Source of the DNA: Deltaproteobacteria bacterium
GTDB lineage: Bacteria > Myxococcota > UBA727 > VGSZ01
Direction of reading: 5' to 3'
Length of the DNA: 55,674 bases
Assembly (NCBI GenBank): GCA_020850995.1
Contig: JADZDP010000225.1
Location: 1 to 55,674 of the forward strand
The notes beneath the pieces are model-generated. The model had not been told where the DNA came from and made no database searches. It saw only the letters and a list, made by a program, of their open reading frames with translations. The translations under genes were made by a program, and so were the position numbers. This document shows positions 29,048-38,157 of this stretch, piece by piece; position 1 is the stretch's first letter; each line of letters starts with the position of its first letter.

Positions 29048-31484
29048 GGGCCAGGCGCGCCGCGTAGCGCTCGAGCACGAGCTTCCTCAGGCCCGCGTGC
29101 TCGGGGGCCGACAGCGCGGGGTCGCGCGCCACCAGATCGTCGGCCAGCGCGCGGGCGCGCTCGATGAGCGACGCGTGGCGCACCAGGTCGGAGAACGCGA
29201 GCGATGGGACCCCCGACTGGCGCGTGCCGAGGACGTCGCCCGGCCCGCGGATGGCCAGGTCCTCCTCCGCGATCACGAAGCCGTCGCCGGTGCGCTCGAG
29301 CACCTCGAGGCGACGACGCGCGTCCGGCCCCGCGCCGCCGCCCACGACGAGCAGGCAGCGGCTGGCGCGCGCGCTGCGCCCCACGCGTCCGCGCAGTTGG
29401 TGCAGCGGCGCGAGCCCGAAGCGCTCCGCGTCCATCACCACCATGACCGTCGCCTCGGGGACGTCGACGCCCACCTCGATCACGGTGGTGGAGACCAGCA
29501 CACGCGCGGCACCCGACACGAAGCGCGCCATGGCAGCGTCGCGCGCCTTCGCGTCGAGCCGGCCGTGCACCAGCGCCACGTCGTCACCGAACACGGTACG
29601 GAGCTGCTCGTAGCCCGCCGTAGCGGCCGCGTTGTCGAGCTTCTCGCTCTCGTCGATGAGCGGAAACACCACGAAGGCGCGCTCGTCGCGCGCGAGCGCG
29701 TCACGGATCGCACGCTCCGCCTCCGCCGGGTCGCGCACCACCCGCGTCGCCACCGGGGTGCGCCCGGGCGGGAGCTCGTCGAGCACGCTGACCGTGAGGT
29801 CGCCGTACACCGTGAGCGCCAAGGAGCGCGGGATGGGCGTTGCCGTCATGACCAGCAGGTGCGGCACGAGCTGCTCGCCCTCAACCAGCGGGCCTTTTCC
29901 GCGCAAGACCGCGCGCTGCACCACGCCGAAACGATGCTGCTCGTCGATGACGCACAGACCCAAGCGGGCGAACGCGACGTCGTTCGACAGCAGCGCATGG
30001 GTGCCAACCACGATGTCGAGGTCGCGCGAGGCAAGGCGCGCGGTTGCCAGGCGGCGCGCCTTCTGCGCCATGCCGCCGACTACGCACTCCACGCGCACGC
30101 CCAAGGGCGAGAACAGGCGCTTGAAGGTGGCGGCGTGCTGCAGCGCCAGCAGCTCGGTGGGCGCCATCACGGCAGCTTGGTAGCCGGCGCGCACCACCCG
30201 CAGACAAGCGGCCGCGGCCACCGCGGTCTTCCCGCTGCCCACGTCGCCTTGCAGCAGGCGCGCCATGGGCACGGGGCGCGCGAGCTCGTCGAGGATCTCG
30301 CCGATGCAGCGACGCTGCGCCCGCGTGGGCGCGAAGGGCAAGAGCTGCTCGAGGGCAGCGACCTCGTCGCTCACGGAGCCAGCGACCGTGAGCGCGGGCG
30401 CCGGCTCCACGTGCGCGGCGCGGCGGCGCAGCGCCAGCGCAGCGCCGAGCACGAACAGCTCCTCGAACGCCAGGCGCTTGTGGCCCGCCGAGCGGCGCTC
30501 GACCAAGGCAGCAAGCGCATCTCCCGACAGCTCGGCACCGGGCGCGTGGATCTCCTCCAGGGCCTCGAGCAACCCGACGACGTCCATGGCCACCCGCAGC
30601 GACGCGGGCAGGGGGTCGGGCACCCCCGCGGCGCGGGCGCGTTCGAGGGCCCCCTGCACGGCGCCCCCGAGGGCGAGGGGATGCAGCCCGCCAATCTCCG
30701 GGTACAGCGGCTGCACGCCGCCGAGCACCTCGGTGCGCACGCCGGCCGCCACGCGCGGGTGCACCATCTGGCGCACGCCTTGCCGTTCGCTCACCTCGCC
30801 GGCGGCGGTCACCACCGCGCCGCGCGGGAAGCGCTTCTGCATCTCGGGCAGCCGGTAGTGGAAGAACACCAAGCGCACGCTGCCGCTGCCGTCGTCGACG
30901 CTGACCTCGTAGCGCCGCCCGCGCGCCCCAAAGCCGACGGGGCCCGACGCCACCACGGCGCCGCTCACCACGGCGACGCCGCCGGTCACCAGCTCGGCGA
31001 TGCGCCGCACGGCGCGGCGATCCTCGTAGGTGCGGGGCAGGGTGAAGAGCAGATCGCCCACGGTGCGCAGCCCGCGCGCCGCCAGCTCGGCGGCGCGGCG
31101 CGGTCCGATGCCGCGCAAGCTCGACACCGGGAAGGCGAGCGCGTCGACCTCGGCCGTGGGGGCGCGCTGGCGCGGCGCTGCGGCGGGGCGCTGGGCCGGC
31201 GCCTGCTGGGCCTCGAGCAGCGCCAACAGGGCGCCGACGCGCGCGCGCTTGTCCTCGGGCGGCGCATCGTCAAAGCCCTGGGCAGCCCGCCTCGCCGCCT
31301 CCAGCACCGCTTGCTCGACCCGCGCGCCGGCCGCGCGCGCCGCCGCCTCCACGAGGTGCTCGAGCGATCGCAGCCGCACCACGGCGCGATAATCGTTTCG
31401 CGCCGCGAAGCGCAGCGCCGGCAGCAGCGCGTCGGCGAAGCCACCGTCGTCACGCGCGCTCAGGGTGGATGGTCCTTGAGCCAC
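29031..31484 (-). CDS. recG: ATP-dependent DNA helicase RecG
   Basis: RecG remodels stalled replication forks and Holliday junctions. The 817-residue product keeps the wedge/OB domain (about residues 125-300, FPVSSLRGIGPRRA), Walker A GDVGSGKT (about residue 412), the RecG-type DEQH box (VIDEQHRFG, about 513), TATPIPR, and the C-terminal helicase motifs with QLRGRVGR and GxRQSG. It is longer than E. coli RecG (693) because of a helical N-terminal extension of about 110 residues, a common variant. The start is a GTG at 31484 with AAGGTG upstream, overlapping the preceding gene by 25 bases; the frame stays open much further but is antisense-like there. It is probably coupled to the upstream zinc-ribbon protein gene. 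Confidence 0.93.
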   Translation of the reverse strand: MAQGPSTLSARDDGGFADALLPALRFAARNDYRAVVRLRSLEHLVEAAARAAGARVEQAVLEAARRAAQGFDDAPPEDKRARVGALLALLEAQQAPAQRPAAAPRQRAPTAEVDALAFPVSSLRGIGPRRAAELAARGLRTVGDLLFTLPRTYEDRRAVRRIAELVTGGVAVVSGAVVASGPVGFGARGRRYEVSVDDGSGSVRLVFFHYRLPEMQKRFPRGAVVTAAGEVSERQGVRQMVHPRVAAGVRTEVLGGVQPLYPEIGGLHPLALGGAVQGALERARAAGVPDPLPASLRVAMDVVGLLEALEEIHAPGAELSGDALAALVERRSAGHKRLAFEELFVLGAALALRRRAAHVEPAPALTVAGSVSDEVAALEQLLPFAPTRAQRRCIGEILDELARPVPMARLLQGDVGSGKTAVAAAACLRVVRAGYQAAVMAPTELLALQHAATFKRLFSPLGVRVECVVGGMAQKARRLATARLASRDLDIVVGTHALLSNDVAFARLGLCVIDEQHRFGVVQRAVLRGKGPLVEGEQLVPHLLVMTATPIPRSLALTVYGDLTVSVLDELPPGRTPVATRVVRDPAEAERAIRDALARDERAFVVFPLIDESEKLDNAAATAGYEQLRTVFGDDVALVHGRLDAKARDAAMARFVSGAARVLVSTTVIEVGVDVPEATVMVVMDAERFGLAPLHQLRGRVGRSARASRCLLVVGGGAGPDARRRLEVLERTGDGFVIAEEDLAIRGPGDVLGTRQSGVPSLAFSDLVRHASLIERARALADDLVARDPALSAPEHAGLRKLVLERYAARLALTAAG

Positions 31485-32851
31485 TCCCGCACCTTGAAGT
31501 CCGCGTCCTGCCCGCCCAGCTCGAGGTAGCGCGTGAGGTGATAGCGCACCTTCTGCACTTGGTCTTCGCGGTTGAAGATCCGGCTCAGCACCCGATGGGG
31601 CTCGGGGTTGTGCGCGTCGAGCTGCAAGGACTTGTAGAGCCGATCCTTGGCGTCGCCCAGGCGGCCCTTCTCGTAGAGCTGGCGGCCCTCGGCGAGCAGC
31701 ACCCGCGCCTCGCGCAACCGCCCCTCGCGTGAGGAGTTGGCGGCGGCGGCGGCACGGTCGGCGTCGCGCTTCGCCGCCGCCGCGTCGACGGCGGTGCCCA
31801 CCTCGACCACGGCGGCCTGCGCGCCGTCGAGCTTCCTGGCCTCGTCGATACGCAGCTTGGCGGTGTCGAGGTCGCCGTTCTCGAGGAGCTGCTTGGCCTG
31901 CGCGGCCAGGTCGGCCGCGATCTGCGCTGGGGACGGTGGCGGCGGTGGCGGCGGCGGGCGCTTCTGCAGCGGCTGCAGGTAGGGCAGGCCACCGGCCGGG
32001 ACGTCGATCACCTCTTTGAAGGGCAAAAAGCCGTCGAGCTCGAGCTCCACGACGTGGGAGCCCACGCGCAAGCGCTTCTGGATCGGCGCCACCCCCAGCG
32101 TCTGCTCGTCGACCTTCACCGTGGCGCCCGGCGGCACCGTCGTCACCGTCAACACTGCGGTGCCACGGGCCACCGCGATGATCGCACCGATGACGACGCA
32201 CAGGAGGATGATGGTCGCCGCCGCCACGCGCACGCCCCGTCCGCCGGAGCGCTCCGCCGGCGGCGCGCGGCGCTGCGTGGGCTCTGGTGGCTCGTCGTGC
32301 TCGGCGGGCTCCGCCACGCGCACGCCGGTGCGCGTCTTGCGCGTCATGCCGGTTCGAGACAGGCCCGTCGCGGTGCCGCGCGCGCGCGTGCGCCCGGTGG
32401 GCTCCTCGTCGATCACGCCCGCGTCACCGTCGTCGCCGGGGGCGCCGCGCGCTCGCGTGGGCTCTCGCACCGCGGGCTCCGCGCGCGCGGCGGCGCGCTT
32501 GTCGCGCCCCTTCTTGTGCTGCAGGGTGCCGGTAGCTTCGATGTCGCGTTCGAGGGGTTCTATCGGCGGCGGCGTGGCCTCATCGGCCGACACCTGGTCA
32601 GCGGCGGCAGCGGCATCCTCTTCGTCTCTGCGCTTCTGCTCCGCGCGCGCCGCGCGCTTGGCCTCTATGGCCTCGAGATCGAGCATGGACGTGCGATCCG
32701 TCGGCGACGCCGACTGCGGCTGCGGCAACGCCGGGTTGCCCGACAGCTCCTCGGGCAGATCGACGAGCTCCTCGCCGTCGTTGGGGCACACCTCCACGTC
32801 GTCGAGGAAGCGCTCCTGGCAATCCGGGCAAATCTTCACGCCCAGAAGCAT
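31460..32851 (-). CDS. Zinc-ribbon - TM - PEGA - TPR membrane protein
   Basis: The 463-residue product begins with a zinc ribbon (CPDCQERFLDDVEVCPNDG), followed by a charged low-complexity linker, one transmembrane helix (about residues 210-230), a PEGA domain (about 235-300), a Pro8 tract and TPR-like helices (about 315-455). The zinc ribbon should be cytoplasmic and the PEGA/TPR part outside the inner membrane. The layout resembles the tail of PEGA-type Ser/Thr kinases without the kinase domain. It is divergent from a kinase gene by only 30 bases, which suggests a functional pair (inference). GGGAGG lies upstream of the ATG. recG overlaps its 3' end. Confidence 0.85.
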   Translation of the reverse strand: MLLGVKICPDCQERFLDDVEVCPNDGEELVDLPEELSGNPALPQPQSASPTDRTSMLDLEAIEAKRAARAEQKRRDEEDAAAAADQVSADEATPPPIEPLERDIEATGTLQHKKGRDKRAAARAEPAVREPTRARGAPGDDGDAGVIDEEPTGRTRARGTATGLSRTGMTRKTRTGVRVAEPAEHDEPPEPTQRRAPPAERSGGRGVRVAAATIILLCVVIGAIIAVARGTAVLTVTTVPPGATVKVDEQTLGVAPIQKRLRVGSHVVELELDGFLPFKEVIDVPAGGLPYLQPLQKRPPPPPPPPSPAQIAADLAAQAKQLLENGDLDTAKLRIDEARKLDGAQAAVVEVGTAVDAAAAKRDADRAAAAANSSREGRLREARVLLAEGRQLYEKGRLGDAKDRLYKSLQLDAHNPEPHRVLSRIFNREDQVQKVRYHLTRYLELGGQDADFKVREWLKDHPP

Positions 32852-32881
32852 AGCGAAGTATCCTCCCGCAGCGGAGGACCG

Positions 32882-34591
32882 GTGTCGAAGGCGAACGCGC
32901 CAGAGCCGAGCAACGTCGGGCGCACCTTGGCCGGGCGCTACCGCTTGACACGCCTGCTGGGCACCGGTGGCATGGGCTCGGTCTACGAGGCCATCCACGT
33001 CCACACCGACAAGCGGGTGGCGGTCAAGCTCTTGTCCTCGGGTCTGTCGAAGGACCTCAAGCTGGTGGCGCGCTTTCGACGCGAGGCCATGGCCGCGAGC
33101 CGGCTCGAGCACGAAAACTGTGTCCACGTCGACGACTTCGGCGAGGACGCCGACGGCACCTTCTTCATCGTCATGGAGCTCATCGAAGGGCACGGTCTGG
33201 CCGACGAGCTCCGGAAGAGCGGCCCCATGCCGCCGGCGCGCGTGGCGCACATCGCCGTGCAGCTCTTGAAGGCGCTCGATGCGGCCCACGCGGCCGGTGT
33301 GCTGCACCGCGACCTCAAGCCGCAGAACGTGATGCTCACCGCGAAACCCGGGCGCAGCGACATCGTCAAGGTGGTCGACTTCGGCATCGCCAAGATCACC
33401 ACCAACAGCCCCGAGGATCAGGGCGCGCTCACGGTGCCCGGCACCATCTTTGGCACCCCCGAGTACATGTCGCCGGAACAGGCGCGCGGCGAGACCCTCG
33501 ACGCCCGCTCCGACCTCTACTCCGCTGCGGTCGTGCTCTGGCACATGCTGCTCGGCCGCTCGCCTTTTCGCGGCGCCAGCGTGCGCGAGACCCTGCTCAA
33601 GGTCTTCTCCGATGAGCCGCCCGCGCTCACCGAGGCCGCGGAGCCGCCGCCGCCGCGCTTCGAGGCGGCGCTGCGCAAGGCGATGGCCAAGCGCAAGGAA
33701 GATCGCTTCGTCGATGCGATGAGCTACATCGAGGCGCTCGCGCCCTTCGTCGATCCGCACCTGCACGACCTGCGGCGTCGCGCACAGCCGGGGCTGCCGA
33801 GCGACGGCAGCCCGCCGCCCGCCACCATCGACGACCAGCGCAGCGCCACGCGGCCCGTGTCCGACGCAGAGCTGCCGCCGCTCGCGGGCCCCGAGGGTGG
33901 CGGTGGCCTGGCCACCTTGGTGCTGCCCGAGGCGGAGCTGCCATCGCCCATGCCGAAGAAGGGCGTGCCGGCCGGCACGCCCGTCGACAAGTCCACGCGC
34001 GTGCTCACGCTCGAGACCCTCATGAAGCAGGGCAGTGGCGCGGGCGCGCGTGCGTCAGCTCCGCCGGCAGCGCCCGAGGCCGCGGCGGTGACCTCGCCCG
34101 CGCGGGCGCCGGCGGGGCGCACGAGCGCCGGCGCGCGGCTGGTGATCGTCGGCACCGCCGCCGCGCTCGTGGTGGTGGTGGTCGGCTCCGCCCTGGTGGC
34201 TCGATCGCTCGCGAAGCGGGGCACCGAGGAGCCCGAGCAAGCGCAGCGCGACGCGGGGACCACGTCGGCGGCGGACGCAGGTCCGGCGCCGCCACAACCA
34301 TCGCCGTCGGCGCCGGATCCGGTGGCCCGCGACGCCGCGTTCGCGCGCGCCGAGGCGGCCCTGGCGAGCGACGACGTCGCGGGTGCCAAGGCCGCCTTCG
34401 AGGCTGCGTGGGGAGCGGACCCGGGGTCGGCCAAAGCCATGCAGGGGCTGGCCACGACCGCCATGCGCCTCGCTGACCACAAGCGCGCCGCCGAGGTGCT
34501 CGAGCAGCTCATGGCCGTCGACGAGAAGTCGCGCCGAGCCTTCGCGCCGCTCTACCAGCGCGAGCGGCAGCTCGCCGGCATGGCGCCCTAG
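32882..34591 (+). CDS. Membrane Ser/Thr protein kinase with C-terminal TPR-like segment
   Basis: The 569-residue protein starts at GTG behind GGAGG. The kinase domain (about residues 20-290) has GTGGMGSV, Lys49 (VAVKL), catalytic loop HRDLKPQN with Asp144, DFG with Asp166 and GTPEYMSPEQ. A low-complexity linker, one transmembrane helix (about 420-442) and a short extracytoplasmic part with TPR-like helices (about 480-560) follow. All catalytic residues are present, so activity is expected. It diverges from the zinc-ribbon/PEGA gene across 30 bases, so the two promoters must overlap the opposing genes or each other. It differs from the 6333-8033 kinase in having TPR rather than PEGA. Confidence 0.93.
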   Translation: MSKANAPEPSNVGRTLAGRYRLTRLLGTGGMGSVYEAIHVHTDKRVAVKLLSSGLSKDLKLVARFRREAMAASRLEHENCVHVDDFGEDADGTFFIVMELIEGHGLADELRKSGPMPPARVAHIAVQLLKALDAAHAAGVLHRDLKPQNVMLTAKPGRSDIVKVVDFGIAKITTNSPEDQGALTVPGTIFGTPEYMSPEQARGETLDARSDLYSAAVVLWHMLLGRSPFRGASVRETLLKVFSDEPPALTEAAEPPPPRFEAALRKAMAKRKEDRFVDAMSYIEALAPFVDPHLHDLRRRAQPGLPSDGSPPPATIDDQRSATRPVSDAELPPLAGPEGGGGLATLVLPEAELPSPMPKKGVPAGTPVDKSTRVLTLETLMKQGSGAGARASAPPAAPEAAAVTSPARAPAGRTSAGARLVIVGTAAALVVVVVGSALVARSLAKRGTEEPEQAQRDAGTTSAADAGPAPPQPSPSAPDPVARDAAFARAEAALASDDVAGAKAAFEAAWGADPGSAKAMQGLATTAMRLADHKRAAEVLEQLMAVDEKSRRAFAPLYQRERQLAGMAP

Positions 34592-34640
34592 CGAGCTGAT
34601 CCGGTTGCAGCGCCGTCGCGAGCGGGAGCCGGCGGTGCGA

Positions 34641-34697
34641 GGGCAAGGAGACGCGCAGGCGCGTGGCCGTCGCCACGTGCCGAGCACGCGACGCCGC
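34641..34697 (+). repeat. Intergenic hairpin repeat, copy 1
   Basis: This 57-base segment is the first of two ungapped copies (the other is 39873-39929) that agree at 50 of 57 positions. The core is a stem CGTGGC-CGTC-GCCACG at 34662-34677. In copy 2 the fifth base pair is swapped (CGTGCC / GGCACG), so pairing is preserved. It lies 50 bases after the kinase stop in the 188-base gap before the convergent greA gene. The rest of that gap holds only a short imperfect stem near 34754-34769. Confidence 0.7.
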
Positions 34698-34779
34698 TTG
34701 TCGTCGACAAATGCCTACTCATGATGGCGTCGCCAGATCGGGCACGGGCACGATCGGCAGTCCGTTCTTCAACGGCGTA

Positions 34780-35259
34780 CTAGCCGCTGAACTCGACCTT
34801 GAGGACCTCGAGGGTCTTGGTGCCCTTGGGGGTGCGCACCTCGGCCTCGTCGCCCACGGTCTTGCCGATGAGGCCCCGCGCCACCGGGGTGCTGATACCG
34901 ATGCGCTTCTTCTCGAGGTTCGCCTCGTCGTCGCCCACGATGGTGTAGGTGGCCTTCTCTTCGGTGTCGGCGTCGACCACCGTGACGGTGGCGCCGAACA
35001 CCACCTTGTCGCCAGACAGCTTGGTGGTGTCGATGACGCGCGCGCGGGAGAGCTTGCCTTCGAGCAGCGCGATGCGCCCTTCGATGTGGCCCTGGCGCTC
35101 TTTGGCGGCGTGGTACTCGGCGTTCTCCGAGATGTCGCCGTGGGCGCGCGCCTCCTCGATCTGCGCGATGATGGCGGGTCGATCCTGGGCCTTGAGCCTG
35201 GAAAGCTCGTCCTTGAGCGCCTTGTGGCCCTCGACGGTCATGGGCACCGTGTCGTTCAT
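34780..35259 (-). CDS. greA: Transcription elongation factor GreA
   Basis: GreA rescues backtracked RNA polymerase by stimulating transcript cleavage through the secondary channel. The 159-residue product matches the usual length and has the N-terminal coiled coil with the acidic tip GDISENAEY (Asp42 and Glu45, equivalent to Asp41 and Glu44 in E. coli) and a C-terminal FKBP-like domain with TPVARGLIGKTVGDEAEV. The ATG at 35259 gives the standard start and has GCGAGG upstream; the frame continues to 35331 without support. Divergent from the rhomboid gene. Confidence 0.96.
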   Translation of the reverse strand: MNDTVPMTVEGHKALKDELSRLKAQDRPAIIAQIEEARAHGDISENAEYHAAKERQGHIEGRIALLEGKLSRARVIDTTKLSGDKVVFGATVTVVDADTEEKATYTIVGDDEANLEKKRIGISTPVARGLIGKTVGDEAEVRTPKGTKTLEVLKVEFSG

Positions 35260-35345
35260 CGTATGCCTCGCGTGGACGGGGAAGGGGCACCGTACCCCGG
35301 GTTCGGGGGCGTGCCAAGCGGGCGCGGGCATCCTAGAGTTCGGGC

Positions 35346-36071
35346 ATGGTCAACGTACGCAGTCGCTTCCCGGGCGGGGCCTGGGCGCCCACGCGGGCGG
35401 TGCTCGGGCTCTTGGTCGCGCTGGTGCTCATCCAGCTCGCCTATGGCTTCAGCGTCAATTTCGTCCGAGCCGCGGCTTTCGTGTTCGACGGCATGGTGCT
35501 CACCACCGCCGACGTGCTCGCGGGCCAGGTGTGGCGCCTCGCGAGCTACGGGCTCTTGCACAGCCTGATGAGCCCCATGCACCTGGCCATCAACGCCATG
35601 GTGCTCTTCTTCTTCGGCCGCGATCTCGAGCAGCGCTGGGGTTCGTGGCGCTTCCTGCTCTTCGTGCTGCTCGGCGTCATGGCCGGCGGGCTGGCGGTGG
35701 TGGCCGCGGGCCTGCTGCACATCGGCACAGGGGCTGCGGTGGGCATCTCCGGCGCCTGCGAGGCGGCGGTGGTCACCTGGGCCTTGTTCAACCGCGACCG
35801 CCAGGTGCTCATCTTCTTCGTCGCGCCCGTGAAGGGCATCTGGCTCATCAGCTTCGCCATCCTCATGTGGATGCTCGACGCCGTCAGCGTGTCGGAGATC
35901 TCCGCCGCCGCGCACTTCGGCGGCATCGTGTTCGGCGCGCTCGCCTGGTTCGTAGTGGCACGTCGCCAGCGCCTTGGGCTCTTGGTCGACGAGCTGCTGG
36001 TGACGTTGCGACTCAAGAAGAAGCCGCGCCTGACGATCGTGCCCAAGGGGCCCGACAAGTGGGTGCACTGA
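35346..36071 (+). CDS. Rhomboid-family intramembrane serine protease
   Basis: The 241-residue membrane protein has about six hydrophobic helices and the rhomboid signature: His79-x3-Asn83 (HLAIN) in the second core helix, the nucleophile Ser135 in GISGA, and the partner His190 in AAHFGG. These positions form the Ser-His dyad and oxyanion site of active rhomboids. Substrate unknown. It ends with a short basic cytoplasmic tail (LKKKPRLTIVPKGP). It is divergent from greA across 86 bases. No lineage-specific extra domain is present. Confidence 0.93.
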   Translation: MVNVRSRFPGGAWAPTRAVLGLLVALVLIQLAYGFSVNFVRAAAFVFDGMVLTTADVLAGQVWRLASYGLLHSLMSPMHLAINAMVLFFFGRDLEQRWGSWRFLLFVLLGVMAGGLAVVAAGLLHIGTGAAVGISGACEAAVVTWALFNRDRQVLIFFVAPVKGIWLISFAILMWMLDAVSVSEISAAAHFGGIVFGALAWFVVARRQRLGLLVDELLVTLRLKKKPRLTIVPKGPDKWVH

Positions 36072-36132
36072 AGCCGCGCGAGCGTGCTGCTGCGGGCTGC
36101 CGGTCCCCCGGCGTGCACGCGAGGGCTTCGCC

Positions 36133-36774
36133 TTAGCGCCCGCCGGTGGTGGCCGGCGGGATGGGATCGCTCGGCTCGTCCTCGCCCACGATGCCGGTGC
36201 CGCCCTCCACCAGAGCGGCGGCAGGGTTGTAGAAGAACGCGGGGTCGCCGTAGTAGGGGTCGATGTCGGCGAGGTTCGGGTCGACGTCCATGGTCACCGA
36301 GGTGTTCGACGAGGTCACATCGGCGCCGGCGCAGTTGATGGCGGCGGTCAAAAGCTCGTCCATCTTGCGCTTCGAGACGTGGATCTTGCGGAACTCGTAG
36401 CGCGCGCGCTCGCTGTCGTTGCCCGCCACCGCCTCTTGCAGGGCCACCACCGAGTCCTCGGCGACGCGCAAGATGCCCTTCATGGCCGTGACGTTCTCGT
36501 TGACGCAGGTGAGCTCGACGGCGTCGCGCTTCTCGCGCGCCATCTTGAGCTCATCGAGCCCGCGGGCCAAGGCCGTGCGCATGGTGCCGACGTTCTCTTG
36601 GGCCACCTCGACGTAGCGGGTGGGCGCGACCTGGGCGGCCGGGTCCTCGCGGGCCTCTTCGCGCGCGGGCGCCTCGGGGGTGTCGGTGGCCGGCGCCGCC
36701 CCGCCTTGGGCGAGCGCGACCCCCCCCGCCAACGCAAGGAGAACGCCCAGAGCTGCCGCGTGTCGGCGCATCAT
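36133..36774 (-). CDS. Secreted helical protein with conserved cysteines
   Basis: The 213-residue product has a Sec signal (MMRRHAAALGVLLALAGG, cleavage near ALAQ), a Pro/Glu segment, and a helical domain (about residues 55-145) with two cysteines (LTCVNEN, AINCAG). It is followed by an acidic, Pro/Gly-rich tail with repeated Tyr/Phe (DPYYGDPAFFYNP). No family was recognised. Two adjacent ATGs (36774 and 36771) have GGAGG directly upstream; the second has the better spacing. It is convergent with the rhomboid gene and divergent from maf. It probably acts in the periplasm. Confidence 0.75.
   Translation of the reverse strand: MMRRHAAALGVLLALAGGVALAQGGAAPATDTPEAPAREEAREDPAAQVAPTRYVEVAQENVGTMRTALARGLDELKMAREKRDAVELTCVNENVTAMKGILRVAEDSVVALQEAVAGNDSERARYEFRKIHVSKRKMDELLTAAINCAGADVTSSNTSVTMDVDPNLADIDPYYGDPAFFYNPAAALVEGGTGIVGEDEPSDPIPPATTGGR
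36139..36160. terminator. Stem at 3' end of minus-strand gene
   Basis: A perfect 8-bp inverted repeat (CCCGCCGG, spacer TGGTGG, CCGGCGGG) lies in the last codons of the secreted-protein gene, just before its stop at 36133. A second smaller stem (GCCGG-TCCC-CCGGC, 36099-36112) lies in the gap to the convergent rhomboid stop at 36071. Either could slow or end transcription; neither has a T-tract. Confidence 0.4.
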
Positions 36775-36901
36775 GCCTCCACCTTCCCAAGACCGGGGGC
36801 CCCGGTCAAGTCGCGCGATCCGCTGCCTCGGTGCTCCACGGCTCCTTGGTGTTCCGTGCCCGGCTTGGCGTTCAGCGCGGGGTGTGGCCACGATGTGCGC
36901 C

Positions 36902-37453
36902 ATGCGCGTGCTACTGGCGTCAGGATCGCCGCGTCGCCGAGAGCTCTTGCTGGCCGCCGGCGTGCAGGTGGAGGTGCGCGCCCCTGAGCTCGACGAGGCC
37001 GCCGGCGCTGGCGAGGCGCCGGCCGCGATGGTCATGCGCTTGGCCATCGAGAAGGCCGACACCGTGCGTACCCGGGAGGCCGTGGTGGTGGCCGCGGACA
37101 CCGCCGTGGTGCTCGACGGCGAGCCCCTCGGCAAGCCCGCCGACCACGAACACGCGGTGGGCATGCTGAGCCGGCTCTCGGGCCGGCGCCACGAGGTGCT
37201 CACGGGCTTCTGCGTGCGGCGAGGGCGGGAGCGCCTCGCCACCGTGGTGAGCACCGAGGTGTGGTTTCGGGCGCTCACGCAGGCCGAGATCGTGGGCTAC
37301 GTGTCGACCGGCGAGCCCCTCGACAAGGCTGGCGGCTACGGGATCCAGGGCATCGGCGGGGCGCTCATCGATCGACTGCATGGCTCCTACACGAACGTCG
37401 TGGGCCTACCGCTGAGCGAGGTGCTGGCCGCCATCCGCGAGGTCCAGCGGTGA
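36902..37453 (+). CDS. maf: Maf-like nucleotide pyrophosphatase
   Basis: Maf proteins hydrolyse canonical or modified nucleoside triphosphates (dTTP/UTP or 7-methyl-GTP) and are linked to septum control. The 183-residue product has the family motifs LLASGSPRRREL at the N-terminus, VVAADTAVV in the middle and DKAGGYGIQG near the end. The ATG at 36902 gives the standard MRVLLASGSPRR start; an in-frame ATG nine bases upstream is possible. It overlaps the yggS-like gene by four bases (GTGA) and opens the run maf, yggS, proC, divIVA, DUF167. Confidence 0.93.
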   Translation: MRVLLASGSPRRRELLLAAGVQVEVRAPELDEAAGAGEAPAAMVMRLAIEKADTVRTREAVVVAADTAVVLDGEPLGKPADHEHAVGMLSRLSGRRHEVLTGFCVRRGRERLATVVSTEVWFRALTQAEIVGYVSTGEPLDKAGGYGIQGIGGALIDRLHGSYTNVVGLPLSEVLAAIREVQR

Positions 37454-38154
37454 ACGAGCTGCCAAGCGTCGACGCCGAAGCCATCGCCGAGCGCCTAGCG
37501 CAGGTGCGCGCCGCCATCGCGCAGGCATCGACGAACGCGGGCAGGGCGCCCGAGAGCGTGCGGCTGGTCGCCGTAACCAAGGGCCAGCCGGCGGCCGCGA
37601 TTGCGGCGGCGGCGCGCGCCGGCCAGCGCGTGTTTGGCGAGAACTACGCGCGGGAGCTGCGCGACAAGCGCGCAGAGCTTTGCGCCATGAGCGACGAGCT
37701 CGAGTGGCACTTCATCGGCCGAGTGCAGGCGTCGAACGCGCGCGAGATCGCGCGCGCGGCGCTGGTGCACGGCGTGGGCTCCCTCGAGCAGGCGCGAGCC
37801 CTGGGCGCCAAGGCCGCGCGAACGCTGCCGATTCTGCTGCAGGTCTCCCTGTGGGGCGAGGCGAGCAAGAATGGCTTCTCCGAGCGGGAGCTCGCCGAGG
37901 CGCTGCCGGCGCTGGCAAAGCTCGACCGCGTGAACGTGCGCGGGCTCATGGCCATGCCACCGCCAGAGCTCGAGCCGGCCGAGGCGCGCGCCGCGTTCCG
38001 CGCAGTTCGCCTGCTTCGTGAGCGTGTGGCGCCGGCGCTGCCAGAGCTGTCGATGGGCATGAGCGGCGACTTCCGCGAGGCCATCGCCGAAGGCGCGACC
38101 CTCGTGCGTATCGGCAGTGCGATCTTCGGAGAACGCATGAAGAAGGCGGGGTAG
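37450..38154 (+). CDS. YggS/PLPBP-family pyridoxal-phosphate protein
   Basis: The 234-residue product is a single-domain PLP-binding barrel that keeps vitamin B6 and amino-acid pools balanced in other bacteria. The PLP lysine is Lys44 in LVAVTK. Other family landmarks are FGENYARE, WHFIGRVQ, LQVSLWGEASKNGF, RGLMAMPP, and SMGMSGDF. Catalytic activity is not expected. The GTG start overlaps the maf stop. Adjacent proC gives the widely conserved yggS-proC pair. Confidence 0.95.
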   Translation: MNELPSVDAEAIAERLAQVRAAIAQASTNAGRAPESVRLVAVTKGQPAAAIAAAARAGQRVFGENYARELRDKRAELCAMSDELEWHFIGRVQASNAREIARAALVHGVGSLEQARALGAKAARTLPILLQVSLWGEASKNGFSERELAEALPALAKLDRVNVRGLMAMPPPELEPAEARAAFRAVRLLRERVAPALPELSMGMSGDFREAIAEGATLVRIGSAIFGERMKKAG

Positions 38155-38157
38155 TTC

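Noticed and set aside
31485..32201. Upstream extension of the recG frame
   Set aside because: It lies antisense-free but inside the zinc-ribbon/PEGA gene in another frame. The translated extension is Arg/Gly/Ala-rich and unlike RecG; the GTG at 31484 fits better.
32852..33766. Upstream extension of the zinc-ribbon protein frame
   Set aside because: It would run antisense through the divergent kinase domain. The zinc ribbon and a good ribosome site place the start at 32851.
34600..34700. Cobalamin-riboswitch-like bases near repeat copy 1
   Set aside because: Short matches to GGTGCGAGG-like motifs are present, but no B12 box or full fold was found, and the next gene is convergent greA.
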